NCBI GenBank assembly: GCA_021234155.1
Contig: JAJEKV010000046.1
Span: forward strand, 9,741,012-9,805,011
Direction: 5' to 3'
DNA: 64,000 nucleotides
Source of the DNA: Isoetes taiwanensis
Lineage: Eukaryota; Streptophyta; Lycopodiopsida; Isoetales; Isoetaceae
Under the pieces are notes generated by a model. That model was not told the origin of the DNA, searched no databases, and worked only from the letters and a program-made list of their open reading frames with translations. This document shows positions 45,467-56,262 of the stretch, one piece after another (the first letter of the stretch is position 1; the number at the start of each line of letters is the position of its first letter). The position numbers and the translations under genes are program-made.

Positions 45467-46700
45467 CCGAGAGAGCAATATGAGGCATATGTGGGTGTCT
45501 AGATGAGGCTATGGCATGGAGCACTGCTATTCTAAGTGTACACTGTAAGTTTCTAAGTTGCTGCACTATACTTTGTCAAAGGCATCATAGCTAATAGATT
45601 ATCCTCATGGGAGAATGGCTTTGAGGTAAGGTTTGCATTGTGTGGATTTTTAGTATCTTTCCTTGTTGTAGCTACATCAAGGATAGTTAGGCTTATGGCT
45701 TCCTCGACGTGTTGGATTGCGATCATTATCTACTTCAACTTGGGCAGGTTGTATGGGCAACATCAGCAACAATTTAATCTAAGCACACGTGTAGTAAACA
45801 TTCTAATGAACACCACATGTCATCGTCTTTGCATTGCTCCACTGTTGTCTTGGTATTTGATTATGTCTATTGGAACTCCGGGGTCGGACTTCTAGGTTCG
45901 GTGGCCTAGGTTGCTCCGGCATGCTCATGTTCATCTGTGATTCTCTGTGGTGTTCTTGTACTCTATGACACCGGACATAGTTTCCCTGATCAGGATGCTA
46001 TGTCAACTCTTGTGACTCCATGATAAGAGGTCCTCCAGCGCCAGACGTGGGCTGGGAAGGGTATGCGCATACGAGGTTCACCCCACCAACTCCGCCAACG
46101 GGGCTCGGAATGTGAGCTGGCTGGGCATTTCTCTGCTAACAGGGCCGACATGTAGGCTGGCTGAGCTTCCCATCGTCCCGGAGCTATGTGTCATGATGGT
46201 TTGGTATTTTGACTATGTTCTTTACTTTTGATGCTCATGTTTGGTATTTCACTGGATTATGTTGTTATTGTCTTAGCACTGTACTCACGTAGGATTTTCC
46301 GTCTGTGTTTGTGCTTATCCAAGATTTCCAGAGTATTTCCATGCATGCAGTGGTAGCCAGGGATCCCCACTTAGTCACGAGGACTAACCCCAGTGAGTGC
46401 ATGTGCAGTGAATAAGCAAGGGATGATAGCAGTGCAACTGAGGATCGTGGTTGAGCGAAGCTTCTGGTTTGAATTGTTCACAGTTAGATGTTATATTTGT
46501 TGAGAATAGTGAACTCTTTGGATGTGAATTTTACATAATTATATTGAATTCATAAGTATTTGCCCATTGAGTTTGGAGTACGTCATTTCAACTGTGCAAA
46601 AGGAAGATTCAATTCTTCACCATAATATCAACCTAGAATTAGTGGAAGTTTTGACAAGATCCCGAGTTGCCAAGAGGGTCAACTCGGCAGGCTCGTCACA

Positions 46701-47000
46701 GTTGGTATCAGAGCAATGTTAGATCCTTGGGTGTTGACATTATGATCTGTGGATTGCAGAGAGATCTAGAAATGCTATCCTCAGGAGGAGGAGTAGTATT
46801 TAGAGGCTTCGTGGTTACCATAGAAGTATGTCAAGGGAGAAGTCTCCATATAAGCAACGAGAGCAACTCATGATGATGTTGAGGTATGGATTAGCGAATA
46901 AGTTGGCATTGCATATCGATTCTATAAGTTGTTGGAGGATTGCTTCACCAAATCAATGATCGACCCATGAGGACATGGGTGAAATTTTAGAAGGGGAGAC
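46701..47000 (+). other. Internal domain 2 with PBS and PPT
   Basis: Same length (300 bp) and nearly the same sequence as 41,013-41,312, with a few substitutions (e.g. TTGGATCC to TTAGATCC). Primer site at 46,703, polypurine tract at 46,989-47,000. Confidence 0.75.
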
Positions 47001-49806
47001 TGTAATGGTCCTGGCCCCCTGATGGGTCAATATACGTATTTATATATGTATATACATATTCATAGTATGTATACAGCATGAGACCAGGGTTTTGTCTATT
47101 TGGAGAAAGAATTGTTACAGAACATGAAGGCAGGGAGCAACTCTGGGCAGTTTTGGAGCCCAAAATTTGAAGCATCATATCTCGGCGACCCGAGATCATT
47201 TTCAGATGATTTTTCTTTTGTTAGAAAGGCCTTCAAGTAAGCTTTCCGGAATGTGTCTGATCAGATCGAAAGTCATCCGTATGAGAAAGTTATGAAAGAA
47301 ATTGTGATGATGGGTCAGAATTGACTGCACTATGTATGTTCTTCTGCAGTTTGATTCTTGGAGTTAGAAGACGATCTTTGGAGGCGCAATCAATTGCAAG
47401 AGGTCCAAAGGTCTATCCGCGAAGAAATTCTCAGGTGGGGTTTTGCTGAGTTAATTTGAGATTTGATATGGGCTGCCATGGTTAGATTTATGACGATTTG
47501 TTAAGAGGGTTATGGCTATGTATTTCCAAGGAACTATGGCGTGTAAAAACTCCAGAGGTAAGAAATCATAGTTGTTTCTATGCCTAAATTTATTCATGCT
47601 TTTGATAACAAATTTGGGTGCTTATGTGTTGATGTGAACATAGAAATTCGGAAACAGATTGTTTAGGCTTTGCTTAAGCAGATGGCATGGGATCTAATTG
47701 AGAAAAGCTGAATTGATGCATGTGGATTCTTTTTAAACATTTGGGCATAGCTAGGAATGGTCGATTTGCATTGGACTTCTTCAAAAGATAGAGATTGATG
47801 TTGCGTCAAAGGTGTATAGAGGCCTTTTTGCCGAGATTTGCAAAGCCTAAGCTAGTTTAGTTGAAGAGAAGCCGAGAGGGATATGATGTATTTGTATATA
47901 AAAGGATCGGATTCAATGGTAAAGGGGCATTTTGGGCTGAATCAAGGATATCATGGAACGATTTTTGGAGCTATCTGGATGGGTTCGGATTCACGTGAAA
48001 ACATGCCAAAACATCTTGGGAAGTGTGGATTTGGGCATGGAAAGTCCCAATTCGGGATGCGCAACTCCGAAATAGTAAGATCGGGTTGGAATACATAGGT
48101 GTCTTCTAACTTGTTGTTTTTTCTTCCTTGTCTCATTTGTGATATATGCATGTTGTTAACAAATTGCTAATTGGCAATGATATAATAATAGGTAAAGATA
48201 GAAGCCAAAGGGGAACAATGGAAGTGTAAGGGCTATGGTATGAATATAGATTAGCCAGTAGAGCAGTTGCAGGAGATCTAGGAGATCTGGGTGGTAACGT
48301 AAACTTAAATAATTCTAAGAACATGAGACATGGATATTTTGGCTCGCAGAGGTGGAGCCATCGTTCGGAATCATTTGACAGTTGATATAAGCAGTTGTGG
48401 TCATGAGACGATGTGGATTTGTAATCCAGAATGAGTTTCCATTTTAGATGCACTAATAATCCTTAGCTATAGAAAGAGGGTTTTTAATTGGAATATTAAA
48501 AACCTTAGCTAACAATTGTTAGAGATAAATAAATGGTGGAACCTTAGAGATCAAGTGAAGTTGGGCCGAGAGAGCAATATGAGGCATATGTGGGTGTCTA
48601 GATGAGGCTATGGCATGGAGCACTGCTATTCTAAGTGTACACTGTAAGTTTCTAAGTTGTTGCACTATACTTTGTCAAAGGCATCATAGCTAATAGATTA
48701 TCCTCATGGGAGAATGGTTTTGAGGTAAGGTTTGCATTGTGTGGATTGTTAGTATCTTTCCTTGTTGTAGCTACATCAAGGATAGTTAGGCTTATAGCTT
48801 CCTCGACGTGTTGGATTGCGATCATTATCTTCATCAGTAACCTAGCTACTTCAACTTGGGCAGGTTGTATGGGCAACATCAGCAACAGTTTAATCTAAGC
48901 ACACGTGTAGTAAACATTCTAATGAATACCACATGTCATCGTCTTTGCATTGCTCCACTGTTGTCTTGGTATTTGATTATGTCTATTGGAACCTCCGGGG
49001 TCGGACTTCTAGGTTCTGTGGCCTAGGTTGCTCCGGCATGCTCATGTTCATCTGTGATTCTCTGTGGTATTCTTGTACTCTATGACACCGGGCATAGTTT
49101 CCCTTATCAGGATGCTATGTCAACTCCTGTGACTCCATGATAAGAGGTCCTCCAGCGTCAGACGTGGGTTGGGAAGGGTATGCGCATACGAGGTTCACCC
49201 CACCAACTCTGCCAACGGGGCTCGGAATGTGAGCTGGCTGGGCATTTCTCTTCTAACAGGGCCTGCATGTAGGCTGGCTGAGCTTCCCATCGTCCCGGAG
49301 CTGAGGTTTGGTATTTTGACTATGTTCTTTACTTTTGATGCTCATGTTTGGTATTTCACTGGATTATGTTGTTATTGTCTTAGCACTGTACTCACGTAGC
49401 ATTTTCCGTCTGTGTTTGTGCTTATCCAATATTTCCAGAGTATTTCCATGCATGCAGTGGTAGCCAGGGATCCCCACTTAGTCACGAGGACTAACCCCAG
49501 TGAGTGCATGTGCAGTGAATAAGCAAGGGATGGTAGCAGTGCAACTGAGGATCGTGGTTGAGCGAAGCTTCTGGGTTGAATTGTTCACAGTTAGATGTTA
49601 TATTTGTTGAGAATAGTGAACTCTTTGGATGTGAATTTTACATAATTATATTGAATTCTTAAGTATTTGCCCATTGAGTTTGGAGTACGTCATTTCAACT
49701 GTGCAAAAGGAAGATTCAATTCTTACCATAATATCAACCTAGAATTAGTGGAAGTTTTGACAAGATCCCGAGTTGCCAAGAGGGTCAACTCGGCAGGCTC
49801 GTCACA
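47001..49806 (+). repeat. Right LTR, 2.8 kb, uninterrupted
   Basis: TG...CA ends. It matches 41,313-42,859 and then 45,467-46,700 of the middle LTR. It has 34 bp (48,532-48,565) that the middle copy lost at the insertion point and a 16-bp segment (TTCATCAGTAACCTAG, about 48,831) absent there. A TATATATG-like box is at about 47,041. No coding frame is conserved. Confidence 0.75.
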
Positions 49807-51160
49807 GATTCTGATAAAACAATTTAGACCCTTCCAATCTATAGGGATCCTTGCTTTCACCTTGCTCAAGTGATGCTATTATAGGTCGATAATGAGGATC
49901 TTCCTGGATTAACTGACTTAAGTTGTTGTCCCACTGATTAATAGCAATACTAATTGCAGCACAATATGATCGTCGGGACAACGCATCCAGGCTGATACAT
50001 TATAGTAAAATCATATTCTTGCAACAATTGCATCCATCTCTTTTGGCGATTATTCAGCTACGGCTGTGTTACAAAGTATTTATGACTTTGATGATCAGTC
50101 TTAAGGAGAAATTTCTTACCCAAGAGGTAATGTCTCCATAATTTCAAAGCATGAACAATCGCAAGCATCTCCAAATCATGTGTTGGATAATTCTGTTTAG
50201 CTGGAGTGAGCTTTTTAGATTCATACGCACATACATGTCCATCTTGCAGTAAAACACCCCCAATGCCAGTGCTTGAGGCATCAGTTACTACACAAAATTC
50301 CAACATCAGTTACTACCCCAATGCCATGCAAGGAATCTTTAGAATAGGTGCATGCGTCAAGGCATCCTTCAAAAATTGAAAGCTACACTGGCATACTTCA
50401 GACCATTGAAAAGCTAGATCCTTTTGAAGCAGGGTGGTCAGAGGAGCTGTCTTCTTGGAAAATTGCCTAACAAATTTTCGATAATATCCAGCTAAATCCA
50501 GAAATGCTCTAATTTCTCTTACAGATTGAGGTTGAGGCCATTCCTGTATGGCTTTCACCTTTTCAGGATCGGCTTCAATTTCCTTGCTGGAGACAACATG
50601 GCCCAAATAAATCAACTGCTCTTAAGCAAAACTGCATTTGGAAAGTTTACCGTAGAGCTTATGCTATCTCAAAAGATTCAAAACTGCACGTAAGTGCTCT
50701 ACATGCTCTTCTAACGTTTTAGAGTAGATCAAAATATCGTCAAAGAACACGAGCACAAATTGATCGAGCTGAGTCCAGAAAACATCATTCATAAGCCTCA
50801 TAAAAGTGGCTGGTGCGTTGGTAAGCCCGAATGGCATTAATACAAATTCATAATGTCCATATCTTGTATGAAAAGCAGTTTTAGGAATATCTTCTTCCTT
50901 AATTCTAATCTAGTGGTAGCCAGAGTGCAAATCAATCTTAGAAAAGAATTTGCTACCACTTAATTGATCAAACAGATCATCTACTCTTGGCAAAGCATAA
51001 CCATTCTTGGTAGTAATCTGATTCAACAATCTATAATCAACACATAGACGGCCATCCTTTTTCTTTACAAATAGGAGAGCTCCAAATGGAGATGTACTAG
51101 GCCTAATAAATCCTTGCTCCACTAATTCTTCCAGCTGCTTCTTTAATTCCACCATCTCTA
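49807..51160 (-). mobile_element. Ty3/Gypsy RT-RNase H fragment
   Basis: On the minus strand: [44 protein letters not shown] (first catalytic Asp), [15 protein letters not shown], then FFDDILIYS (AspAsp with Phe in place of Tyr or Val), IYLGHVVSSKEIEADPEKV, then RNase H with VTDASSTGIGGVLLQ, YPTHDLEMLAIVHALK and LLKTDHQS. This is the chromovirus-type arrangement. A TAG after SGYH, stops in the RT-RNase H link and a small duplication near 50,310 kill it. The RNase H tail is cut at 49,806 by the LTR array, and the 5' side is cut by a microsatellite at 51,165. Confidence 0.88.
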
Positions 51161-51164
51161 CAGC

Positions 51165-51520
<356 letters not shown>

Positions 51521-51529
51521 CATGCCCCT

Positions 51530-52206
51530 TTTGGACCTTGGAGGTCATGGAGCAACAGATTACGTCACTGTTTCAGTGTTATAAAAAATGATCTATGTGA
51601 TTCTACTTTTTTCATATACACACCTAAAACATTTGGTGACATTTCTAATAATGAATGAAAGCTTATGAAGTCAATATCAAATGTATCCCTTAGATGTTGA
51701 TAAGCCGCGCAATGAAGAAAGACATGTGTCTCGTCTTCCACTTCATGTGACTCACACAACAAACATTTACGGTCCTCTCTAGGAATCTTTGCCCAACGTC
51801 CTGTCTCTACTCCAAGTCGGTGTGAGCTAGTTCTATATCTAGCAATAATATGTTTAATGCATCTCGGTATCTTCGCTTCCAAGTAGGCTTGGTTTGTGTA
51901 TACAACCATCGGATTTACCTCTCCCCTATAATAATCCATCCGAGACCCTTGTTTAGCCCACAATTTATTCACAGCCATCATCTGCACTAAATCTCTTGTC
52001 CCCACAGCCGTGTCTGGCCAATTATCCATTGTGATCCCCCATTTCTCGGCCCAAACCACATCTTTATACCAACCGGATTCAAGTGACAAGTTCATAGCCA
52101 GTTTGGATATGCGGGTATCCGCTTGTTTACGTAGCCTATTCACAAAATTTATGGTCTGGTTCAAAGCCTCGGCTTCCAATGGAATAAGTCCGGCCTCAGC
52201 TAACAT
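51530..52206 (-). mobile_element. LINE C-terminal domain with zinc finger
   Basis: An open frame of 213 codons on the minus strand (52,206-51,565). It carries RYRTSSHRLGVETGRWAKIP, then CLLC and HVFLHC, a C-x2-C...H-x4-C zinc-binding region found after the RT of several non-L1 LINEs. The GC-rich element at 36,850-40,320 has the matching HHLRIEIGRW segment. The RT upstream is missing: a 5'-truncated insertion, with its 3' end at the microsatellite. Confidence 0.75.
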
Positions 52207-53257
52207 GATTGCTCATTAAAATACTCATTAAAATACCAAAATACTCATTAAAAGCGGAACAATCATCCCCATGGCTAACTACACTTATTCCTATTCTACT
52301 ACTCCCACAATTTCCCTATGTCCACTAGAATCATGCCTTACAATATCCCATAAACCATTCACCCTAGTGCCACAACTTAGTTAATTAATCTCGCCACTAA
52401 AACCGCTAACTATGTCTATTTCCCATTTTATAGAATTGCCAACTCCTTAGCTTTTGTATCAATTGGCCTTAGTTCTATACTGGACCGGACCTACAGGAAG
52501 GAATAGGCATAACATGGTCTGTTCATATCCCACTTTATAAGATAGCATTCCTTATACAGGGTCCTATATCTTAGTGTCTTAACAAGTGTGGGTCACGACC
52601 TGAAATCTTATAGATATTCATGTATAGGCGAAACCTTAGGATTATAATATTCATTTAAGTATCAGGATACCTGACCCTGATATCCTCCTTAACTCATAAA
52701 CTGTATCAGATACAGACCCAGCCGGATGGTGCAAAGGTTTTGCTCCGGCAAGCACAACAGGAGTTCTATCAAAGCCAATTTCTGGCGCCCAGAAGTCTAA
52801 ATTTTAGAGGCAAAGCAGTACAGATCTACAAAGGCTCAAATCGGTATCTATAAAGGCTCAATCGGTGGATTGCACAACACCCAGAATTGTGGGATGGAGT
52901 CGGATTTGTAGCCCCAAGGCATAATCTCAGCATAACTCGGCAGAGAGCAAGCCAGAAGGGGTCGATTGGCAGACAAAATAAATGCGATTGAAAGAGCTTG
53001 GAATTGCACAGGGTTTGGCCGAAATCCTTATCAGAGGTCAAATCCCTACAGCATGGAACCGGATTAGAATGACCCAACTGTCTACATGGCCGTTTATAGG
53101 CTGGTAGTGGGCTCTATGGCAGTTTACAAGCTGGTTCAAGACTCTGACAAGAGCTCATTTCCTTCTTGTTTACGTCTCTCTTAATTCCTTTATTCTTTTA
53201 GAACTGTAACCCGGAAATAGACTCAAGCACAAATCCCCACCTTAGCTTCTTGTATAT
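52207..53257. other. No gene seen
   Basis: Non-coding. CATTAAAATA repeats three to four times at 52,214-52,250. No element is recognised. A TATA-like TGTATATAAG at 53,251 directly precedes the inverted repeat. Confidence 0.35.
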
Positions 53258-53359
53258 AAGAATCACCTCTTACCTGTGATTCTGGTGTGGAAACGCTGCC
53301 GACGCCGTTAGGCGGAGGCGGCGTTGACACACCAGAATCACAGGTAAGAGGTGATTCTT
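53258..53359. repeat. Perfect 32-bp inverted repeat with nested GC stem
   Basis: 53,258-53,289 (starting AAGAATCACCTCTTACC) is perfectly complementary to 53,328-53,359. The 38-nt loop contains a second, imperfect stem: AACGCTGCCGACGCC against GGCGGAGGCGGCGTT. The whole folds into one long hairpin. The right arm contains CAGGTAAGAG, a strong splice-donor-like word. Confidence 0.95.
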
Positions 53360-53363
53360 AAAA

Positions 53364-53629
53364 CGTGAAATCAAAGGTAGCAGCAATTCAGCGAGGTGAA
53401 ATATGGCAGAATGCGAGGTGAATCGGCCAGAATTCGAGGTGAAAGCTCCAGAATGTGGAGTAAAAACTCAGAATCTTCGGCTGAAAGAAGAACGCAGGAA
53501 GAACGCCGCAGTAAAAAATTTGCTCGTCGTTGCTTGAAATTTTTCTTTAACATTCTTTAAAAGAATAAGTGACACGTGGCGCGGTGTGATTGATGGACGC
53601 AGCTGAATTGCTGCTACCTTGATTTTACG
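53364..53629. mobile_element. Small TIR element (MITE-like), 266 bp
   Basis: Ends are inverted: CGTGAAATCAAAGGTAGCAG at 53,364 and the complement of GCTACCTTGATTTTACG ending 53,629. About 27 of 29 positions match with one gap. No coding. Target duplication not determined because the left end lies 4 bp from the perfect hairpin. Confidence 0.65.
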
Positions 53630-54327
53630 GGCTAATTCGTTTCCAATTGACCGGTTTGCCTCCCTTAACGTCCTTGGCCTCAGCATTTAGCTGTAGGGTT
53701 TAATCTCAGCCGTTGATCTCTAGATGTTATGTCCAGTAACATTATGTGGCCCAATCGGTTATGACCATAACAAAGATGTTATGGCCATAACATTTCCTCT
53801 GCTGCCGCCATAGCCAAGCAACAAATCTGGTGATTTCCTCTGGTGATTTTCTTTCTTTTGGGCCCTCCGCCATAGCCAAGCAACAAATCCGACGCCATAG
53901 CCAAGCAAAATCAACAAAATCCGCCATAGCAAAAATTCATTTGTGTTTCTTTGGCAAAAATGTCATTGTGTGTTAACAAATCATCTTTGTGTTCCTTTGT
54001 TTAAATCCGGCTCTATATCTGGGAGCTCTGTTCAAATATTTGTTTAAACGGAGCTATATCTGGGAGCTCTGTTTAAATCCGGCTCCTTGCTTTCGTCGGC
54101 CGCACCAATTGCCCGATTTGAAAACAAAGAAAAGTCTTGGCTCCTTGCTCGTCATTTGCTCCTTGCTTGAAAACAGAGAAAACAGAGAGACTTACAATGC
54201 GGGCTTACTTGAAAAGCGAGAAACGAGAGACTTACTTGTTTATTTTTTCTTGCGGAATGCAATGCGGGTACGCCAAGCTTGGCTATGGCGGCTCGGCCCA
54301 AATGCCTCGACCAAGGGCGTTAAAGCC

Positions 54328-54488
54328 GATAACGTCCTCCCCCCGAGGTTATGGGCCATGAAAATGGCCTGCGTTAATATGTGGCGGAAATTCCTCGGCC
54401 CGTCTTGCGCGTGCGGCCTCGAATTTCACGGCCACATGGCCACTCGGCCATTTTCCTGGCCCATAACTCCTCGGGAGAGGACGTTATC
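54328..54488. repeat. ~42-bp inverted repeat, 77-bp loop
   Basis: 54,328-54,369 (GATAACGTCCTC to AAAATGGCC) and 54,447-54,488 (GGCCATTTTCC to GACGTTATC) are complementary with few mismatches. Flanking DNA repeats GCCATAGCCAAGCAA (53,800-53,930) and GGAGCTCTGTT (54,020-54,080). An open frame at 53,989-54,675 crosses these repeats and has no known motif. Confidence 0.85.
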
Positions 54489-54489
54489 T

Positions 54490-55038
54490 ACCCCTTGTTC
54501 CAAGATTTCGTCCCAGCTTCCTATCCCGTTGCTCCTTGTTCTGATTCGGCCAGCCTTTTCTTCCTCCGTCTGTACTTTGCTTCCAGCTTCTTCTGATTTC
54601 GTTCTTATCCTTCTCTTTCCTTATATACCTTTAACCACATGGGCAGGGCCATTTGGCACTATCCCATTAGTCTAGATTTATCTAATGGCCAAATCTTTTA
54701 TAATTTGGCTAAATGCAGAAAATAACAGTTGGCAATCTATCACATCCTAAGGCTCGATTAAGCATCTTCCTAATCAGAAGGGTGTGCCGGATTTAGCATG
54801 GCATCCCTTGGCACAGATCACGAGCCTCGCTCCCCTATTTTTATGGTGCTCACCTTTTTAAGTTAAATATATTAAGGGTTTAAATAACCTTAGCTAATGT
54901 ATTTTTATAGTCTTAAATATCACTATTCTAAGAAACAACACCAAGCCACAAGGGTCGTTACAATAAACATGTTGGCACATAAAGCTCTTCAAATTGTTGA
55001 AAGGGAAGAATTTTGCTAGCATGATATAAACTACATAT
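54490..55038. other. No gene seen
   Basis: AT-rich non-coding sequence. Pyrimidine-rich at 54,500-54,620. No recognised element. Confidence 0.35.
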
Positions 55039-55041
55039 CTA

Positions 55042-55130
55042 CATTTTCATTTTCATTTTCATTTCATTTTCACAGCAAATATGTCTTTGAAATGAGTGGT
55101 CTATGAAATGAAATGAAATGAAATGAAATG
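55042..55130. repeat. Inverted pair of pentamer/hexamer microsatellites
   Basis: TTTTCA/TTTCA units at 55,042-55,073 and GAAAT units at 55,105-55,130 are complementary and could fold across about 30 bp. Confidence 0.8.
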
Positions 55131-55459
55131 GGAAAGAGAAACTTTGCTTGTAAAAGCCATTGCAAATGCCATCTTTGTGCCTGTTTGGAGCAAATCGACC
55201 ATTATCAACTTCAAGCTTTAGACATGATCCTTCCATCATACGAAGAATTATAGAAAGGAGATCAAGATGTCTTAGACATCTAGAGATAAAAAAAGCAAAA
55301 ACAAACAAAGTTTTGGGAGACTGGATGCAAGAAACGAGCTGCTAGCTTGAGGGCCATTTCCCATAGGCATAAAACCTCTAGGTTTTCTGGAGGTTAGAAG
55401 AAAACATTTGGCATTCCATGAATGTCTGGTCTAGAGGAACTCGAGTTTTTGAACATGGG

Positions 55460-55952
55460 AGTGGCTTCCCATAAGGCATAAAACTTGAAATTTCTCAAGG
55501 TTGTGTTTGAGGTCTACCTCAAGCTCATATTGGTTCTGTTCCCATGGATCTCAAACCTCATCCAATGTTATCCTCTCCTCTTGAGATGTAGCAGATAATC
55601 AAACTACAAGAAGACAAAAAGAAAGCTACAGGAAGACACATCATTACTGCAAAGGTTTTTCCCTTGAAAACCTTTTATGGCAGGGGTTTTGTATCCTAGT
55701 AGTAATAGTTGTACTAGCCTATTGTATGGGTCCTATGGCCTCTTGGTCTTCGTGGACGTTAAAAGTTTATCTATTCTATATTCTAGTACATTCTTTGTCT
55801 TCTTGTGTAGCTCCGTTTGTCTCGACACCAAAAACAGAGGATAAGAGTGGATGAGGTTTGAGATCCATGGGAGCATAGCAAATCTGGGCTTGAGGTGGAT
55901 CTCACCACAATCTCGAAAAAATTACAAGTTTTATGCCTCATGGGAAGCCACC
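55460..55952. repeat. 105-bp inverted repeats around a LINE-tail copy
   Basis: 55,460-55,563 and 55,849-55,952 are inverted relatives (GTGGCTTCCCATAAGGCATA; ATGAGGTTTGAGATCCATGG). Between them, 55,660-55,795 shows the 3' tail of the GC-rich LINE family: GGTCCTATGGCC, TTGGTCTTCGTGGACG and TCTATTCTA, matching 40,260-40,320. So a short retroposed tail lies in a foldback. Confidence 0.65.
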
Positions 55953-56183
55953 CTGAGAAGAACGTTGCGACGGCAAGCCAATCTTCTGGGACAAACTGCA
56001 AAAGGCAAAAATGCCATGGCAAGAAGTGCTTTGCCAGAAAATATTTTCAGATTCCAAATGTCAAAATTTTGGGTTTTTGTTGCATTTTAGAGCCGAAAAG
56101 TTGAGGCAATAATTACATATGCAAAGAAAAAGATAAGAATATGCCTCAAGAGGAAACCCAATGAAAAAAGGGGTAAATTTTTC

Positions 56184-56262
56184 AAATTCGAGTGGGTACC
56201 ATCCCTAGGTAGGCGATAAATTTCCCAAATTCGAGTGGGTGCCATCCGTAGGTAGGCGATAT
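56184..56262 (+). repeat. 43-bp tandem duplication
   Basis: Two units starting at 56,184 and 56,227: AAATTCGAGTGGGT, then CCATCC, then TAGGTAGGCGATA. Confidence 0.85.

Larger units (their letters stand above)
40974..49806 (+). mobile_element. Non-autonomous LTR array: LTR-int-LTR-int-LTR
   Basis: Three LTR ends alternate with two 300-bp internal domains. LTR end 40,974-41,012 (39 bp only); internal 41,013-41,312; LTR 41,313-46,700 (interrupted by 42,860-45,466); internal 46,701-47,000; LTR 47,001-49,806. LTRs start TGTAATGGTCCTGG and end GGCTCGTCACA. Each internal domain begins with TGGTATCAGAGC, the primer site for initiator Met-tRNA, and ends with the polypurine tract AGAAGGGGAGAC. Neither has gag or pol. 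The middle and right LTRs and the two internal domains are nearly identical. The right end enters a Gypsy pol at 49,807. Primer site and LTR ends suggest a Gypsy-derived parasite of a full element. Confidence 0.7.

Noticed and set aside
53258-53359. A microRNA gene
   Set aside because: The perfect stem is suggestive, but there is no evidence for processing and I recognise no known miRNA; reported only as an inverted repeat.
54137-54675. Plus-strand frames up to 228 codons
   Set aside because: They run through inverted and direct repeats and have no recognisable domain.
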